Below, piece by piece: positions 16,491 through 24,940 of a stretch of DNA of 41,223 nt. The position numbers were made by a program, and so were the translations under genes. The notes under the pieces were generated by a model. It worked only from the letters and a program-made list of their open reading frames with translations, was not told where the DNA came from and ran no database searches. Source of the stretch: Pedosphaera parvula Ellin514 (lineage in GTDB: Bacteria > Verrucomicrobiota > Verrucomicrobiia > Limisphaerales > Pedosphaeraceae); assembly GCF_000172555.1 (NCBI RefSeq), contig NZ_ABOX02000058.1, positions 1-41,223 of the forward strand, written 5' to 3'. Position 1 is the first letter of the stretch. Each line of letters starts with the position of its first letter.

Positions 16491-17951
16491 ATGCAGCACT
16501 ATCCCAAACATTATTGCGGTGTTTTCGGCATTTTTGGCCATCCAAATGCGGCTCAACTTACCTATTATGGGTTGTACGCCTTGCAGCATCGGGGCCAGGA
16601 AAGCGCCGGCATTGTAACGTCCGATAACGGACACTTTAACGAATACAAAGGGATGGGGCTGGTATCGCAAATCTTCAAGGGCGAAGCCCTGAGCGAATTG
16701 ACCGGTAACATGGCGATCGGCCATACGCGTTATTCCACGACCGGTTCTTCGCATATCCGCAATGCGCAACCGCTCACGGGTAATTGCCGATTAGGGCGCA
16801 TCGCCATTGCGCATAACGGCAACCTGACCAATGCAGCCCAGGTGCGCGATGAACTGGAAGCGCAAGGTTTGATGTTTCAAACCACTGTTGACAGCGAAAT
16901 CGTGCTGAACTTGCTGGCCCAACCAACACTCGGCGGTCACGATAACAATTTGATTGAAACTGTCCGCCGCATTGAAGGTGCTTACTCCCTTTGCATTCTA
17001 ACCGAACGCGAACTCATCGGTGTGCGCGACCCACATGGGTTTCGTCCTCTTTCCATTGGCAAGGTGGATGGCGCTTACGTTTTAGCCAGTGAAACCTGCG
17101 CTTTTGATTTGATTCATGCGGAGTTCATCCGCGACGTGGAACCCGGTGAAATCGTGGTAATCGATAAAAACGGCTTGCGTAGCATTAAAGCTTTTCCCGA
17201 GCATCAGCGCCGAGCTTTTTGCATTTTTGAATACGTTTATTTCGCCCGTCCGGACAGCACCATCGCGGACCGCAATGTGTATAAGGTCCGCGTCGAAATG
17301 GGCCGTGAACTCGCCAGGGAACATCCGGTCAAGGCTGACCTTGTGATTCCGGTGCCAGACAGCGGCAACTGCGCCGCCTTGGGATATTCCCTTGAATCCG
17401 GCATTCCGTTTGAGATGGCATTTGTGCGCAACCATTACGTCGGCCGCAGCTTCCTGCAACCATCGCAATTGATTCGCGACTTCGACGTTCGGGTGAAGTT
17501 GAACTTGATTGGCAACCTGGTTAAAGGCAAGCGAGTCATTGTGGTGGATGATTCCATTGTGCGCGGTACAACCAGTAAATCCCGGGTGAATAACCTTAAA
17601 GAAGCAGGTGCCAAGGAAGTGCATGTGATGGTGAGTTGCCCTCCGCATATGAATCCGTGCGTTTACGGCATTGATTTCCCCGATCGCAGCAAACTGATGG
17701 CGGCGAATCATTCATTGGAAGAAATCCGCCAGTATCTTAACGCCGACTCCCTCCACTATCTTTCCCAGGACGGCATGGTAAAGGCCACCGGCCTGCCCAA
17801 AAGCAACTTTTGTATGGCCTGTTACGATGGCAACTATCCCGTGAAATATGATTCCATGGTGGACAAACACATCATGGAACGTCGTGTTGGAAAACCGCAT
17901 GGCTTAGGCGAAGAATTGAAGAAGGAAGAGCTGCAAAAGCAGTTGCTTTAA
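16491..17951 (+). CDS. purF: Amidophosphoribosyltransferase
   Basis: I choose the ATG at 16491 (486 aa) because it places the N-terminal nucleophile as C9 after an 8-residue propeptide (H-Y-C-G-V-F-G-I), as in Bacillus-type PurF; the TTG at 16455 would give an improbable 20-residue pro-segment. The Ntn-glutaminase half has 'YALQHRGQESAGI' and 'TRYSTTGSS'. The phosphoribosyltransferase half has the PRPP loop 'VIVVDDSIVRGTTS'. Cys residues in 'FCIFEYVYF', 'CPPHMNPC' and 'FCMACYDGNYP' fit the [4Fe-4S]-containing class, which is oxygen-sensitive. The enzyme catalyses the first committed step of purine synthesis. It follows purL by 45 bp and ends the purine gene group. Confidence 0.95.
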   Translation: MQHYPKHYCGVFGIFGHPNAAQLTYYGLYALQHRGQESAGIVTSDNGHFNEYKGMGLVSQIFKGEALSELTGNMAIGHTRYSTTGSSHIRNAQPLTGNCRLGRIAIAHNGNLTNAAQVRDELEAQGLMFQTTVDSEIVLNLLAQPTLGGHDNNLIETVRRIEGAYSLCILTERELIGVRDPHGFRPLSIGKVDGAYVLASETCAFDLIHAEFIRDVEPGEIVVIDKNGLRSIKAFPEHQRRAFCIFEYVYFARPDSTIADRNVYKVRVEMGRELAREHPVKADLVIPVPDSGNCAALGYSLESGIPFEMAFVRNHYVGRSFLQPSQLIRDFDVRVKLNLIGNLVKGKRVIVVDDSIVRGTTSKSRVNNLKEAGAKEVHVMVSCPPHMNPCVYGIDFPDRSKLMAANHSLEEIRQYLNADSLHYLSQDGMVKATGLPKSNFCMACYDGNYPVKYDSMVDKHIMERRVGKPHGLGEELKKEELQKQLL

Positions 17952-18039
17952 ACCGATAGGCCCCGACCCTACTTGCACTTTCCTTAGCTTAATTGTACAT
18001 GGTTTATCATGGGCTCAATAGGCCTTTGATCAACCAGCC

Positions 18040-19830
18040 ATGGAAATCGATACAGTAGGCAGGCCCCGTAACGTGGGCTGGGCAAGGGCCGCTGCGCTCA
18101 TATACGGCGATTGGGGCACGAGCAAGGCTTATGTCATTGGTCTGGCTTTATATTCCGTGGGCTTCTCTGCCCTGCCCCATCTGCTCGCAGTTTGTGCGGT
18201 AACCGGATTGGTTGGCATCAATTATATCTGGATTTGCAAACACTTCCCCAATGGCGGTGGAGTCTATACAGCGGCAGGTCTCCATTCCCGGCGATTGGCG
18301 ATGATCGGTGGTTTGCTGTTGCTCGCTGATTATATCGTAACGGCTTCACTGAGCTGTTTGGACGGATTTCATTATCTCGGATTCGATCAGGAAGCGGCAA
18401 AGAAATGGGCCATCACGGCCATTTTCATAATCGGTGCCATCAATTTCTTTGGCCCAAGACATTCCGGTGCCGTGGCGGTTTGGCTGGCGATACCGACCAT
18501 CATGACCGTGGCGGTGCTGATTGCGGCAGGCACGCCCCACCTAAACCATTTTCACCCCGAACCGCCAAAAGAGGGGTTTCTACACAACTGGGTGGCGTTC
18601 GTCGGAATGATCCTCGCGCTATCCGGTGTTGAAGCTGCTGCCAGCAGCACGGGTGTATTGCGCCTGGATCCCGACGCCAGTTTTGATCGTCCCTCGGTTA
18701 ACCGCACTTCACGACGGGCCATTCTCGTCGTAATGGCTGAAGTGGTACTCGGAACTGCCATCCTAAGTGTGCTCGCCATGTGCCTGCCGGACGAAGCCGT
18801 AAAGCATGAAAACGATCTGCTGCGCTACATGGGCGAAGTGTTTATCAGCCAAAAGTTCGGTCTGATTGTAGGCTGGGTTTTCGGCGTGCTGCTGCTCTCC
18901 GCCGTCAATACTGCAATCTCTGGAATGATTTCACTGCTTTATGTAATGGCACGGGACAAGGAGATCCCGGAAACGTTTTCACACTTAAATAATCATGGAG
19001 TTCCGTGGGTGGCGTTGATGATCGCCACCGTGCTGCCGGTCATCGTCTTGAATGTGGATGATTCAGTGACCGGGCTGGCATCGCTCTACGCCATCGGGGT
19101 TGTAGGAGCAATCGTGATCAATATTGGTTCCTGCGCTTTCGCCAAGCAGCGGCTTAAGCTGAAGAATTATGAACAATACACCATGTTTGCCACTTTCATT
19201 TTGTTGGGCCTGATCTGGATCACCATTGCTCTGACAAAACTGACAGCGCTCATTTTCGTAATTGTTATCCTGGTCATCGGGCTGGCGCTCCGGGAAATCA
19301 CCCAGCGCCGGCGGCGGGCCATGCCTGCACCTGCTGTCATTGGAGTTGGTGTTCCGTTGGCGCCGGCACCGATGCCGATAGTAGCTCCTTCTGCCCCCGC
19401 CGAACCCACGCCGTCCTATGAAGGCAGGTTTCTTGGAGAAACAATCCTGGTGGCTGCTCGCGGCTGGACCCCGGCCCTGCAATTCGCCTTGGAAGAAAGC
19501 AAGCTGCGTGATGCGCAATTGCTGGTACTTTTTATTCGCGAAGTAAATATCCAGATCGATCGGCAAGGCGATTGGCGCAACGATTTTCAAGCGCGTGAGT
19601 TATTCAGCCGGGTACTAAGTGAAGCACACGACAGCAAAATCAAGCCCTTGTATACCACGAGCGATTCACCAGCAGATACCATTATTGATATTGCCGCGAC
19701 CTTCGGGGCGGATACTGTGGTGCTGGGCGGCACTCGTCGCGCAACCCTGGTACACATGCTGAAAGGAAATGTGGTGGCACAAGTGGCTTCGAACCTCCCT
19801 GAGTCCATGCACGTGATCGTGATCGGCTAA
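18040..19830 (+). CDS. APC-family amino acid permease fused to a C-terminal universal stress (Usp) domain
   Basis: This 596-aa protein has an N-terminal membrane domain (about 1-430) with roughly 12 hydrophobic helices and the APC hallmark 'YGDWGTSKAYVIGLALY' at the start. After a Pro/Ala-rich linker (about 430-462) comes a Usp domain: 'GETILVAARGWTPALQFALEESKL', 'LVLFIREVNI', and the C-terminal nucleotide-site region 'ADTVVLGGTRRATLVHMLKG' and 'HVIVIG'. Such fusions are known in archaea and bacteria; the Usp domain is thought to regulate transport by binding ATP. The substrate is unknown. Its stop overlaps the stop of the convergent small gene by 3 bp. It lies 88 bp after purF but is not obviously part of that group. 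Confidence 0.88.
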   Translation: MEIDTVGRPRNVGWARAAALIYGDWGTSKAYVIGLALYSVGFSALPHLLAVCAVTGLVGINYIWICKHFPNGGGVYTAAGLHSRRLAMIGGLLLLADYIVTASLSCLDGFHYLGFDQEAAKKWAITAIFIIGAINFFGPRHSGAVAVWLAIPTIMTVAVLIAAGTPHLNHFHPEPPKEGFLHNWVAFVGMILALSGVEAAASSTGVLRLDPDASFDRPSVNRTSRRAILVVMAEVVLGTAILSVLAMCLPDEAVKHENDLLRYMGEVFISQKFGLIVGWVFGVLLLSAVNTAISGMISLLYVMARDKEIPETFSHLNNHGVPWVALMIATVLPVIVLNVDDSVTGLASLYAIGVVGAIVINIGSCAFAKQRLKLKNYEQYTMFATFILLGLIWITIALTKLTALIFVIVILVIGLALREITQRRRRAMPAPAVIGVGVPLAPAPMPIVAPSAPAEPTPSYEGRFLGETILVAARGWTPALQFALEESKLRDAQLLVLFIREVNIQIDRQGDWRNDFQARELFSRVLSEAHDSKIKPLYTTSDSPADTIIDIAATFGADTVVLGGTRRATLVHMLKGNVVAQVASNLPESMHVIVIG

Positions 19831-20072
19831 ACAGGCACTATTTTACCCGCATTTTGATCCATCCTGGCTTTGAATTTAAGGTCGTATTGGGCATCCTCAA
19901 AATGCATCACGATTCCCAACTGAGGCTGCCCGCTTCTTAAAATGAAATCCAAGGCCCTGGTGGTTTGTCCAAAGTCCAAGGCCTTTTCCACGTTCTCAGT
20001 CCAAACGTTCGGGCCGGAGTAATAGAGCCGTGTGAGGTCGTCCTGCAATATTATCTGTACCTGCTTTGCCAT
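19827..20072 (-). CDS. Small unknown protein, paralogue of the 98-aa protein at 5761-6057
   Basis: This 81-aa, probably cytoplasmic protein starts M-A-K-Q-V-Q-I-I-L-Q-D. It shares with its paralogue the pattern L-Q-D-x3-R-L-Y, W-T, A-x-D-F, F-x-L-x-S and F-x-D-x-x-Y-D-L (about 23 identities in 66 gap-free positions). The last 12 residues are unique. The two copies are on opposite strands and about 14 kb apart, with no shared neighbours, so they are not a recent tandem duplication. It overlaps the stop of the permease-Usp gene by 3 bp in tail-to-tail orientation. No function is known. Confidence 0.72.
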   Translation of the reverse strand: MAKQVQIILQDDLTRLYYSGPNVWTENVEKALDFGQTTRALDFILRSGQPQLGIVMHFEDAQYDLKFKARMDQNAGKIVPV

Positions 20073-20213
20073 ACGCTAAAGTTGTGCGCCTTGGACGCTG
20101 GATCAAACGGAAGATGGTTACGTTTAGGTGACGAAAGACAGATTACAATTGAACAGCATGCCTTCCTGAACAGCATGCTCCACATCAAACTCGAATCTTC
20201 AAACCCGGCCATC

Positions 20214-20909
20214 TTACACCGCTTCAAGTCTTTGGATGATTTTTCTCCAATGCGTGCCATGCCAGAATAATTTACCGCACTGGCTGCATTGATAGAACTG
20301 ATCAAGCCATTTCAAGGTGCGTGGCGGAATACGATCGCTGACCGACTCCTTGTCGACCTCCAGCAATTCACCACCACAGGCCATGCAACGCGAGCCACGC
20401 ATCTGCAGGTCAAGCTCCTGAAAAATAAGTGCCAGTTGTTCCAGCATGGTCAGCGTTGGCGGCACCCAAACCGCCGGAATGATACGATCCCGCAGCACGC
20501 GCCTTTCCATCAGCATGCTGTCGGTCGTAAGAATTGTTGCTTTGAGCCGCTGCCCTTCGATTAAAAGATCGTCATCATTTATATCCTGGATCCACACCGC
20601 TTCATAACCAGAAGCTCGGAGCCAACGCGCCAGCCCGCCAAGACCGGCGTCGCATAAGAATCGGGGTATGGCGGGTTGGCCATGGAGCATGGAATCCCGG
20701 CTCTGGTCGTGGCGGACAAAAATACGTAGCGAGTGAAGGGCATGGCCGTATACTTCGGCCAAAGCCTGCGCGGGAGTAATTGCTTTTTCCCTGCTCAGAT
20801 ACCGGGCTCGATCCATCAACCAACGAACCCCTTGATCTGCCTTGCGAGCCCGAAGCTGCACCAAAATCGCGCGGAACTTTGTTTCGTAAGCCTTCCCAAT
20901 ACGGCTCAT
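20214..20909 (-). CDS. Mut7-C (PIN-like) RNase domain protein with zinc ribbon
   Basis: I prefer the ATG at 20909 (231 aa), with M-S-R-I-G-K-A-Y-E-T-K-F at the start; the upstream extension to 20993 is Lys/Trp-rich and looks untranslated. The N-terminal region (about 1-75) is helical and not the ubiquitin-like fold found in some members. The Mut7-C domain begins 'PRFLCDAGLGGLARWLRASGYEA' and continues 'DINDDDLLIEGQRLKATILTTD', with the conserved acidic residues of the PIN-like active site. The C-terminus has a zinc ribbon: 'CMACGGEL' and 'CSQCGKLFWHGTHW'. These proteins are predicted RNases by fold. The adjacent stretch to the NERD gene (about 400 bp) is non-coding. Confidence 0.85.
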   Translation of the reverse strand: MSRIGKAYETKFRAILVQLRARKADQGVRWLMDRARYLSREKAITPAQALAEVYGHALHSLRIFVRHDQSRDSMLHGQPAIPRFLCDAGLGGLARWLRASGYEAVWIQDINDDDLLIEGQRLKATILTTDSMLMERRVLRDRIIPAVWVPPTLTMLEQLALIFQELDLQMRGSRCMACGGELLEVDKESVSDRIPPRTLKWLDQFYQCSQCGKLFWHGTHWRKIIQRLEAV

Positions 20910-21327
20910 ACATTTGTAACTTATTCGTTTTTCTTGGGTTTTAAACAAAAACCATGATCGCCACCGCTTTTTTTGTGTCCATTTTTCACACAAGTGTCCT
21001 CCGCCAAGGAACCCGACTCACGCGACCATTCCCCATATCTAGTGGACATTGAATGATTCCAACCACCAGCCATTGAGGTTGAAAAGAAGTTATTCACAAT
21101 CCGCAATTAACAGCCTATTAGGCATGATAATAGCTATTTGCACCTGTACAGCTCCGTGTGGGTTCACTGAAAAAACACAACGCTTTATGCTGTTTCCGCA
21201 GTGCGTCCGCTGCTTGCGGTAAATGTTAGGAATCTTTCGCGTGGGATCAGCGAGCTGGATTCGATTTGGAATGTGAGTGTCACGCTTGGAAAATGAGTCC
21301 CAAATTACATCAAGCCAAAGCCAAATT
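20910..21327. other. Non-coding stretch between divergent genes
   Basis: About 420 bp between the Mut7-C gene (leftward) and the NERD gene (rightward). It must hold both promoters. I see no hexamer pair, inverted repeat or RNA gene that I could support. Weak in-frame extensions of both genes enter it (to 20993 and from 21277), but their residues do not look like conserved protein. Confidence 0.5.
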
Positions 21328-22194
21328 ATGTTCGCCCAATTCATTCATTCAGTTGCCGCCACACGACCTCTGTGGGCATCTCTCGGTCGTGCAAGGTTCC
21401 TACAGTGGGTGCAAGGTCTGGACACACCCAAACCTCGCGCACAGCAACGCGCCCTCTCTTTGCCAGGCGAATCAACCCACCGGCAACTCCAGGCATTGGA
21501 ATCCCGCATGGTCGATAGCTTCATCGTGGAAGCTGCATTGGTGTGCGTCGTTACTGTCGGCCTGCTGATGGGCCGTGAACCTGGAACGCTACGACCAAAT
21601 CCGGTATGGCTGGTGATTTTTGCGCTTTGTGGAATGGCGGCGTTTGGCTGCGCTCTACGTTTGAAGCGGATGAAAAGGAACCGCCGGACACTATGGCTGG
21701 CTTTCAATGGCGAACGAGTTGTTGGGGAAGCGTTAGCCAGCCTGACAAATCACGGGTATCACGTCTTTCACGATTTACCTCTCACCAAAGACTGGAGCAT
21801 CGATCATATCGTAGTTGGACCTTCAGGTGTTTACGCAGTGGAAACCAAGGTGCGACCGGTTCCTGACCAAAAGGCCGGACCTGTTTCCCGCGAAGTGGTA
21901 TACGATGGCAAGGGGTTGCAGTTCCCTGATCATTATGATGCCAGGCGACTGGCACAAACCAAAGCCCAGGCGGAACGATTGGAAAAGCTCCTCCTAGGCG
22001 CCATCGGAAACATGATTGAAGTCAAACCGGTGCTGACAATTCCGGGATGGTCGGTTCAGTACACTACCGAGGAAGATAAGAGTTTGGTAATGACCCCGAA
22101 AATGTTGCGGGCCGCGATTCTGAACGACAAGGAACCCATCCTGTCTGCTGACCGCATCCAGAAAATCGTCGAGGATCTGGAGCAAAAATATTGA
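21328..22194 (+). CDS. NERD-domain (nuclease-related) membrane protein
   Basis: The ATG at 21328 gives 288 residues; the GTG at 21277 would add 17 without conserved character. The N-terminal part is helical, then two hydrophobic segments (about 65-115) should anchor it in the inner membrane. The cytoplasmic C-terminal part carries the NERD domain: 'GERVVGEALASLTNHGYHVFHDL', 'SIDHIVVGPSGVYAVETK' (acidic and Lys residues of the endonuclease-like core D-x-E-x-K) and a downstream helix with 'ARRLAQTKAQAERLEKLL'. NERD proteins are predicted DNA-processing enzymes; substrate and role are unknown. It is followed by a 185-bp gap and metF on the other strand, tail to tail. Confidence 0.8.
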   Translation: MFAQFIHSVAATRPLWASLGRARFLQWVQGLDTPKPRAQQRALSLPGESTHRQLQALESRMVDSFIVEAALVCVVTVGLLMGREPGTLRPNPVWLVIFALCGMAAFGCALRLKRMKRNRRTLWLAFNGERVVGEALASLTNHGYHVFHDLPLTKDWSIDHIVVGPSGVYAVETKVRPVPDQKAGPVSREVVYDGKGLQFPDHYDARRLAQTKAQAERLEKLLLGAIGNMIEVKPVLTIPGWSVQYTTEEDKSLVMTPKMLRAAILNDKEPILSADRIQKIVEDLEQKY

Positions 22195-22379
22195 CGTTAA
22201 GGCTGGGATGTTTGGTTAATGGTTTTAGCCGGAACTGCGAAGTAAGATTTTCCAGGCTCTCAGGTTTCCCCGTAGGTTGCAAGGCGCACACTCCTGCTTC
22301 AGCCCCGTACTCCACGTCCTCCCAACAAATATCCAGTCAGTGGGAAACGAATCACAACCCTTTTTGCTCTCCGGAATGA

Positions 22380-23291
22380 TCAGTGAGCCAGAGCAAGGTT
22401 TTTCAAAACTTGAATAGTGGAAGGCGCTTTATTCAAGGTGTACATGTGCAGGCCGGGTGCACCTTCGCGAAGGAGTTCGGCGCACTGCTCAGTGGCATAA
22501 TCAATGCCATAAGCAGCAGCAGCTTCGTCGTTGTCAGCCAGCTTTTCCAAACAGGAAACGAGGCGGCTCGGTAATTTGGCCCCACAAAGAGCAGAAATCC
22601 GCTTGATTTGACCAGCGCTCAGGATGGGCAGAATGCCAGGAAAAATCGGGACCGATGCGCCCAATTTTTTCGTCAAGTGATCTCGAAACTCAAAATAATC
22701 CGCGTTATTATAGAAGAGTTGTGTCACTACAAAATCTGCGCCGCAATCGATCTTCTTCTTCAGATGCTCCCAGTCCACATGCTTCCCTTCCTTACAAGCA
22801 ATGTGTCCTTCAGGGAATCCAGCTGTCCCGATTGAAAATCCTCCCAGCTCACGAAGCAGGGCAACCAACTGATGGGAATATTCGAACCCTCCGTCCGTCA
22901 TTTTGAATTCTCCGTTGCCACCGGGGGGATCTCCACGAAGGGCCAGGATGTTTTTAACTCCCAGACTTCGGGCCTGTTCGATAACATCGCGGAGTTGCTC
23001 ACGCGTCGCATTTACGCAGGTGAGATGCAACATGGTTGGCAACTGATGCTCGCGCTGGATGCGATCCACAATCATCAGTGTCTTATCCCGTGTGCCTCCA
23101 CCAGCCCCATAGGTGACAGAGCAAAAATCCGGCTTCAACCGCAGCAATGCCGGAATGGTTTTTTCCAACAATGCACGATCGCCCTCATCAGTTTTCGGAG
23201 GAAAGAACTCGAAAGAGATTACTGGCTGATGAGCATCAGCCTTGGCCGCATAGATGTCGCGGATGAATTGCATTAACTGGCGATTATGCAT
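22380..23291 (-). CDS. metF: Methylenetetrahydrofolate reductase
   Basis: The start at 23291 (MHNRQLMQF) has a GGAG site about 8 nt upstream and gives 303 residues; 23333 is the longer alternative. It is an FAD-dependent TIM barrel with 'VISFEFFPPKTDEGD' (catalytic Glu), 'SVTYGAGGGTRDKT', 'HLTCVNATREQL', 'LALRGDPP' (FAD binding), 'GFPEGH' and 'QLFYNNADYFEF'. It makes 5-methyl-THF for methionine synthesis. It lacks any regulatory domain, as usual in bacteria. It lies 92 bp downstream of the D-2-hydroxyacid dehydrogenase gene on the same strand. No S-adenosylmethionine riboswitch was recognised upstream. Confidence 0.93.
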   Translation of the reverse strand: MHNRQLMQFIRDIYAAKADAHQPVISFEFFPPKTDEGDRALLEKTIPALLRLKPDFCSVTYGAGGGTRDKTLMIVDRIQREHQLPTMLHLTCVNATREQLRDVIEQARSLGVKNILALRGDPPGGNGEFKMTDGGFEYSHQLVALLRELGGFSIGTAGFPEGHIACKEGKHVDWEHLKKKIDCGADFVVTQLFYNNADYFEFRDHLTKKLGASVPIFPGILPILSAGQIKRISALCGAKLPSRLVSCLEKLADNDEAAAAYGIDYATEQCAELLREGAPGLHMYTLNKAPSTIQVLKNLALAH

Positions 23292-23383
23292 AAAACGGCT
23301 CCCGTACCAAGTTCTGAATTTGTAACCTTCCAAACCCTCACTTAAACATTAGCAATCGACAGAGTGTCCGGGCTGTTACCTCG

Positions 23384-24388
23384 CTAGTTTTTCAATTTCG
23401 CACGCAAGTTTGGAGAATTAAACACTTCTGAATTCAAAGGCATTTTAGGTTTTTTCCCGGCCATCAAGTCCAGAACAGCTTGTGCCGTGGCAAGACTGAT
23501 TAATTCACCGGACTCACGGCTGCTGGAAGCTTGATGCGGTGAGAGCAGGAGATTGGGTGTCCGACGAAAAGGGTGATCCACTGGAAGGGGCTCAACGGTA
23601 AAAGCATCCAAAGCTGCTCCAGCAATCCAGCCTTCGTTCAGCGCACGAATCAATGCCTGCTCGTTGACCAAAGGCCCGCGTGCCGCATTGATGAGGTATG
23701 CCGAAGGCTTCATCTTTTGCAATTGGGCCTCTCCAATGAGATCCCGAGTCGAGGACGTGAGTGTCGCGTGGAGAGAAAGATAGTCGCTGCGCTCAAGCAG
23801 TTCGTTGAAGCTGACAAATTGGGTCCCAAATTGATCCGTTCCCATTGGAGGGTGCGGATCGTGAGCTATGAGTTCAAGGCCGAAACCTTTGGCCCTTCTC
23901 GCCACCGCCTGCCCGATGCGACCATAACCCAAAATCCCCAGCGTTTTACCATTCATATCATGGCCCCATGCAGGTTGCCATAAGCCCTTGGACATGGTTT
24001 CGTATCCGTCAATTATTCTGCGGACCAGTGCCAATAGCAGTCCCATGGTGTAATCCGCCACGGATTCATCGGTCATTCCTGGAGTGTAAGTGATGAGGAT
24101 GCCCTCCCTGGTGGCGCTGGTAACATCAATGGCGTCAAATCCAACTCCCCACCGGGAAATCAGCTTGAGCCGTTTTGTCTCGGGAACTGAAAAAACGTCG
24201 GCAGAATACTTTTCAACGCCAGCTATTACGGCGTCGGCGTCTTTAATAATTTTTAGGACGTCTTCGCTCCCTGGCGATCCCAAAATGGCGGAGTTCACGA
24301 CTTCACAGCCTGCCGCTTTCAGCAGAGCAACTGCGTTTTGACCAACCTTTTCAATTGGCGGTGCAGTGATGACAACCTTCCACGACAT
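23384..24388 (-). CDS. D-2-hydroxyacid dehydrogenase (phosphoglycerate dehydrogenase-like)
   Basis: This 334-aa enzyme has the two-domain fold of NAD-dependent D-2-hydroxyacid dehydrogenases. Its NAD motif is G154-Y-G-R-I-G159. The catalytic triad is R237 ('INAARGPLVNE'), E266 ('DAFTVEPLP') and H285 ('LSPHQAS'). 'SRWGVGFDAIDV' near 78-89 resembles the serine-pathway enzymes, but there is no ACT or ASB domain, so it is the short form and could act on phosphoglycerate, glyoxylate or another 2-oxo acid. The last 25 residues are a Lys/Asn-rich tail. It is divergent from the Cys-rich gene at 24477 over 88 bp. Confidence 0.88.
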   Translation of the reverse strand: MSWKVVITAPPIEKVGQNAVALLKAAGCEVVNSAILGSPGSEDVLKIIKDADAVIAGVEKYSADVFSVPETKRLKLISRWGVGFDAIDVTSATREGILITYTPGMTDESVADYTMGLLLALVRRIIDGYETMSKGLWQPAWGHDMNGKTLGILGYGRIGQAVARRAKGFGLELIAHDPHPPMGTDQFGTQFVSFNELLERSDYLSLHATLTSSTRDLIGEAQLQKMKPSAYLINAARGPLVNEQALIRALNEGWIAGAALDAFTVEPLPVDHPFRRTPNLLLSPHQASSSRESGELISLATAQAVLDLMAGKKPKMPLNSEVFNSPNLRAKLKN

Positions 24389-24476
24389 ACATTAAAAATA
24401 AGGGCAGTTCAGGAAAGATCGCAAGTATAGGATGAAAAGGCTCGAAAAACCAGCCTCAATCTGGTAAAGTGTCCAC

Positions 24477-24779
24477 ATGGCCCTGACACGTCATTGTCAC
24501 AAGTGCGGATGGGAATGGAGACTCCCGGGAAACCCCGGGCGAAGCGAATCGTGCCATCGTTGTGGCGCTGACCTGAGGGTCTGCTTGAACTGCGTCAGCT
24601 ACGATGCGCGCGCGGCCCATCAGTGCCGCGACCGCCGGGCCGACCCTGTTCAAGAGAAGCATGTGGGCAATTTCTGCGAATATTTTGATTTCAGTCGCCG
24701 TGACTTCGTGGCCGGAAGTGAAACGAACAGTCGTGAAAATACCGCTCGGGACCAGTTGAAAAAATTGTTGGGCGATTAA
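24477..24779 (+). CDS. Small Cys-rich zinc-ribbon-like protein
   Basis: This 100-aa protein has eight Cys: C7-x-x-C10, C26-x-x-C29, C36-x-x-C39, C50 and C67. The spacing suggests two zinc sites or a zinc ribbon plus an extra knuckle. The core 'CGADLRVCLNCVSYD...QCRD' followed by a short linker and 'NFCEYFDF' matches a conserved but uncharacterised family of small bacterial proteins as I recall it; I cannot name a Pfam entry. Cytoplasmic. A role in nucleic acid or protein binding is only a guess. It is divergent from the dehydrogenase upstream. Confidence 0.72.
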   Translation: MALTRHCHKCGWEWRLPGNPGRSESCHRCGADLRVCLNCVSYDARAAHQCRDRRADPVQEKHVGNFCEYFDFSRRDFVAGSETNSRENTARDQLKKLLGD

Positions 24780-24891
24780 CAAGCCTCCTTCCCTTAGGTT
24801 CAACATTCAAGCCTGCCCGCTTTCCGATCAGGCCCAGGACTTTGAAAAAATTTCCAGCCTCCTGAGACTCCTCCAATGTTTCCATGTGTAC

Positions 24892-24928
24892 AAAAAAGCC
24901 CCCTGTCGGTGGAGGCCCGACAGGGGGT
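24892..24928 (-). terminator. Terminator of the first porin gene (leftward)
   Basis: On the minus strand there is an 11-bp stem CCCCCTGTCGG / CCGACAGGGGG with a 7-nt loop, followed by C and a run of six T (24892-24897 on the plus strand as A). It begins about 13 bp after the stop of the porin gene. The structure is strong and unambiguous. Confidence 0.92.
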
Positions 24929-24940
24929 GAACAGAACTAA

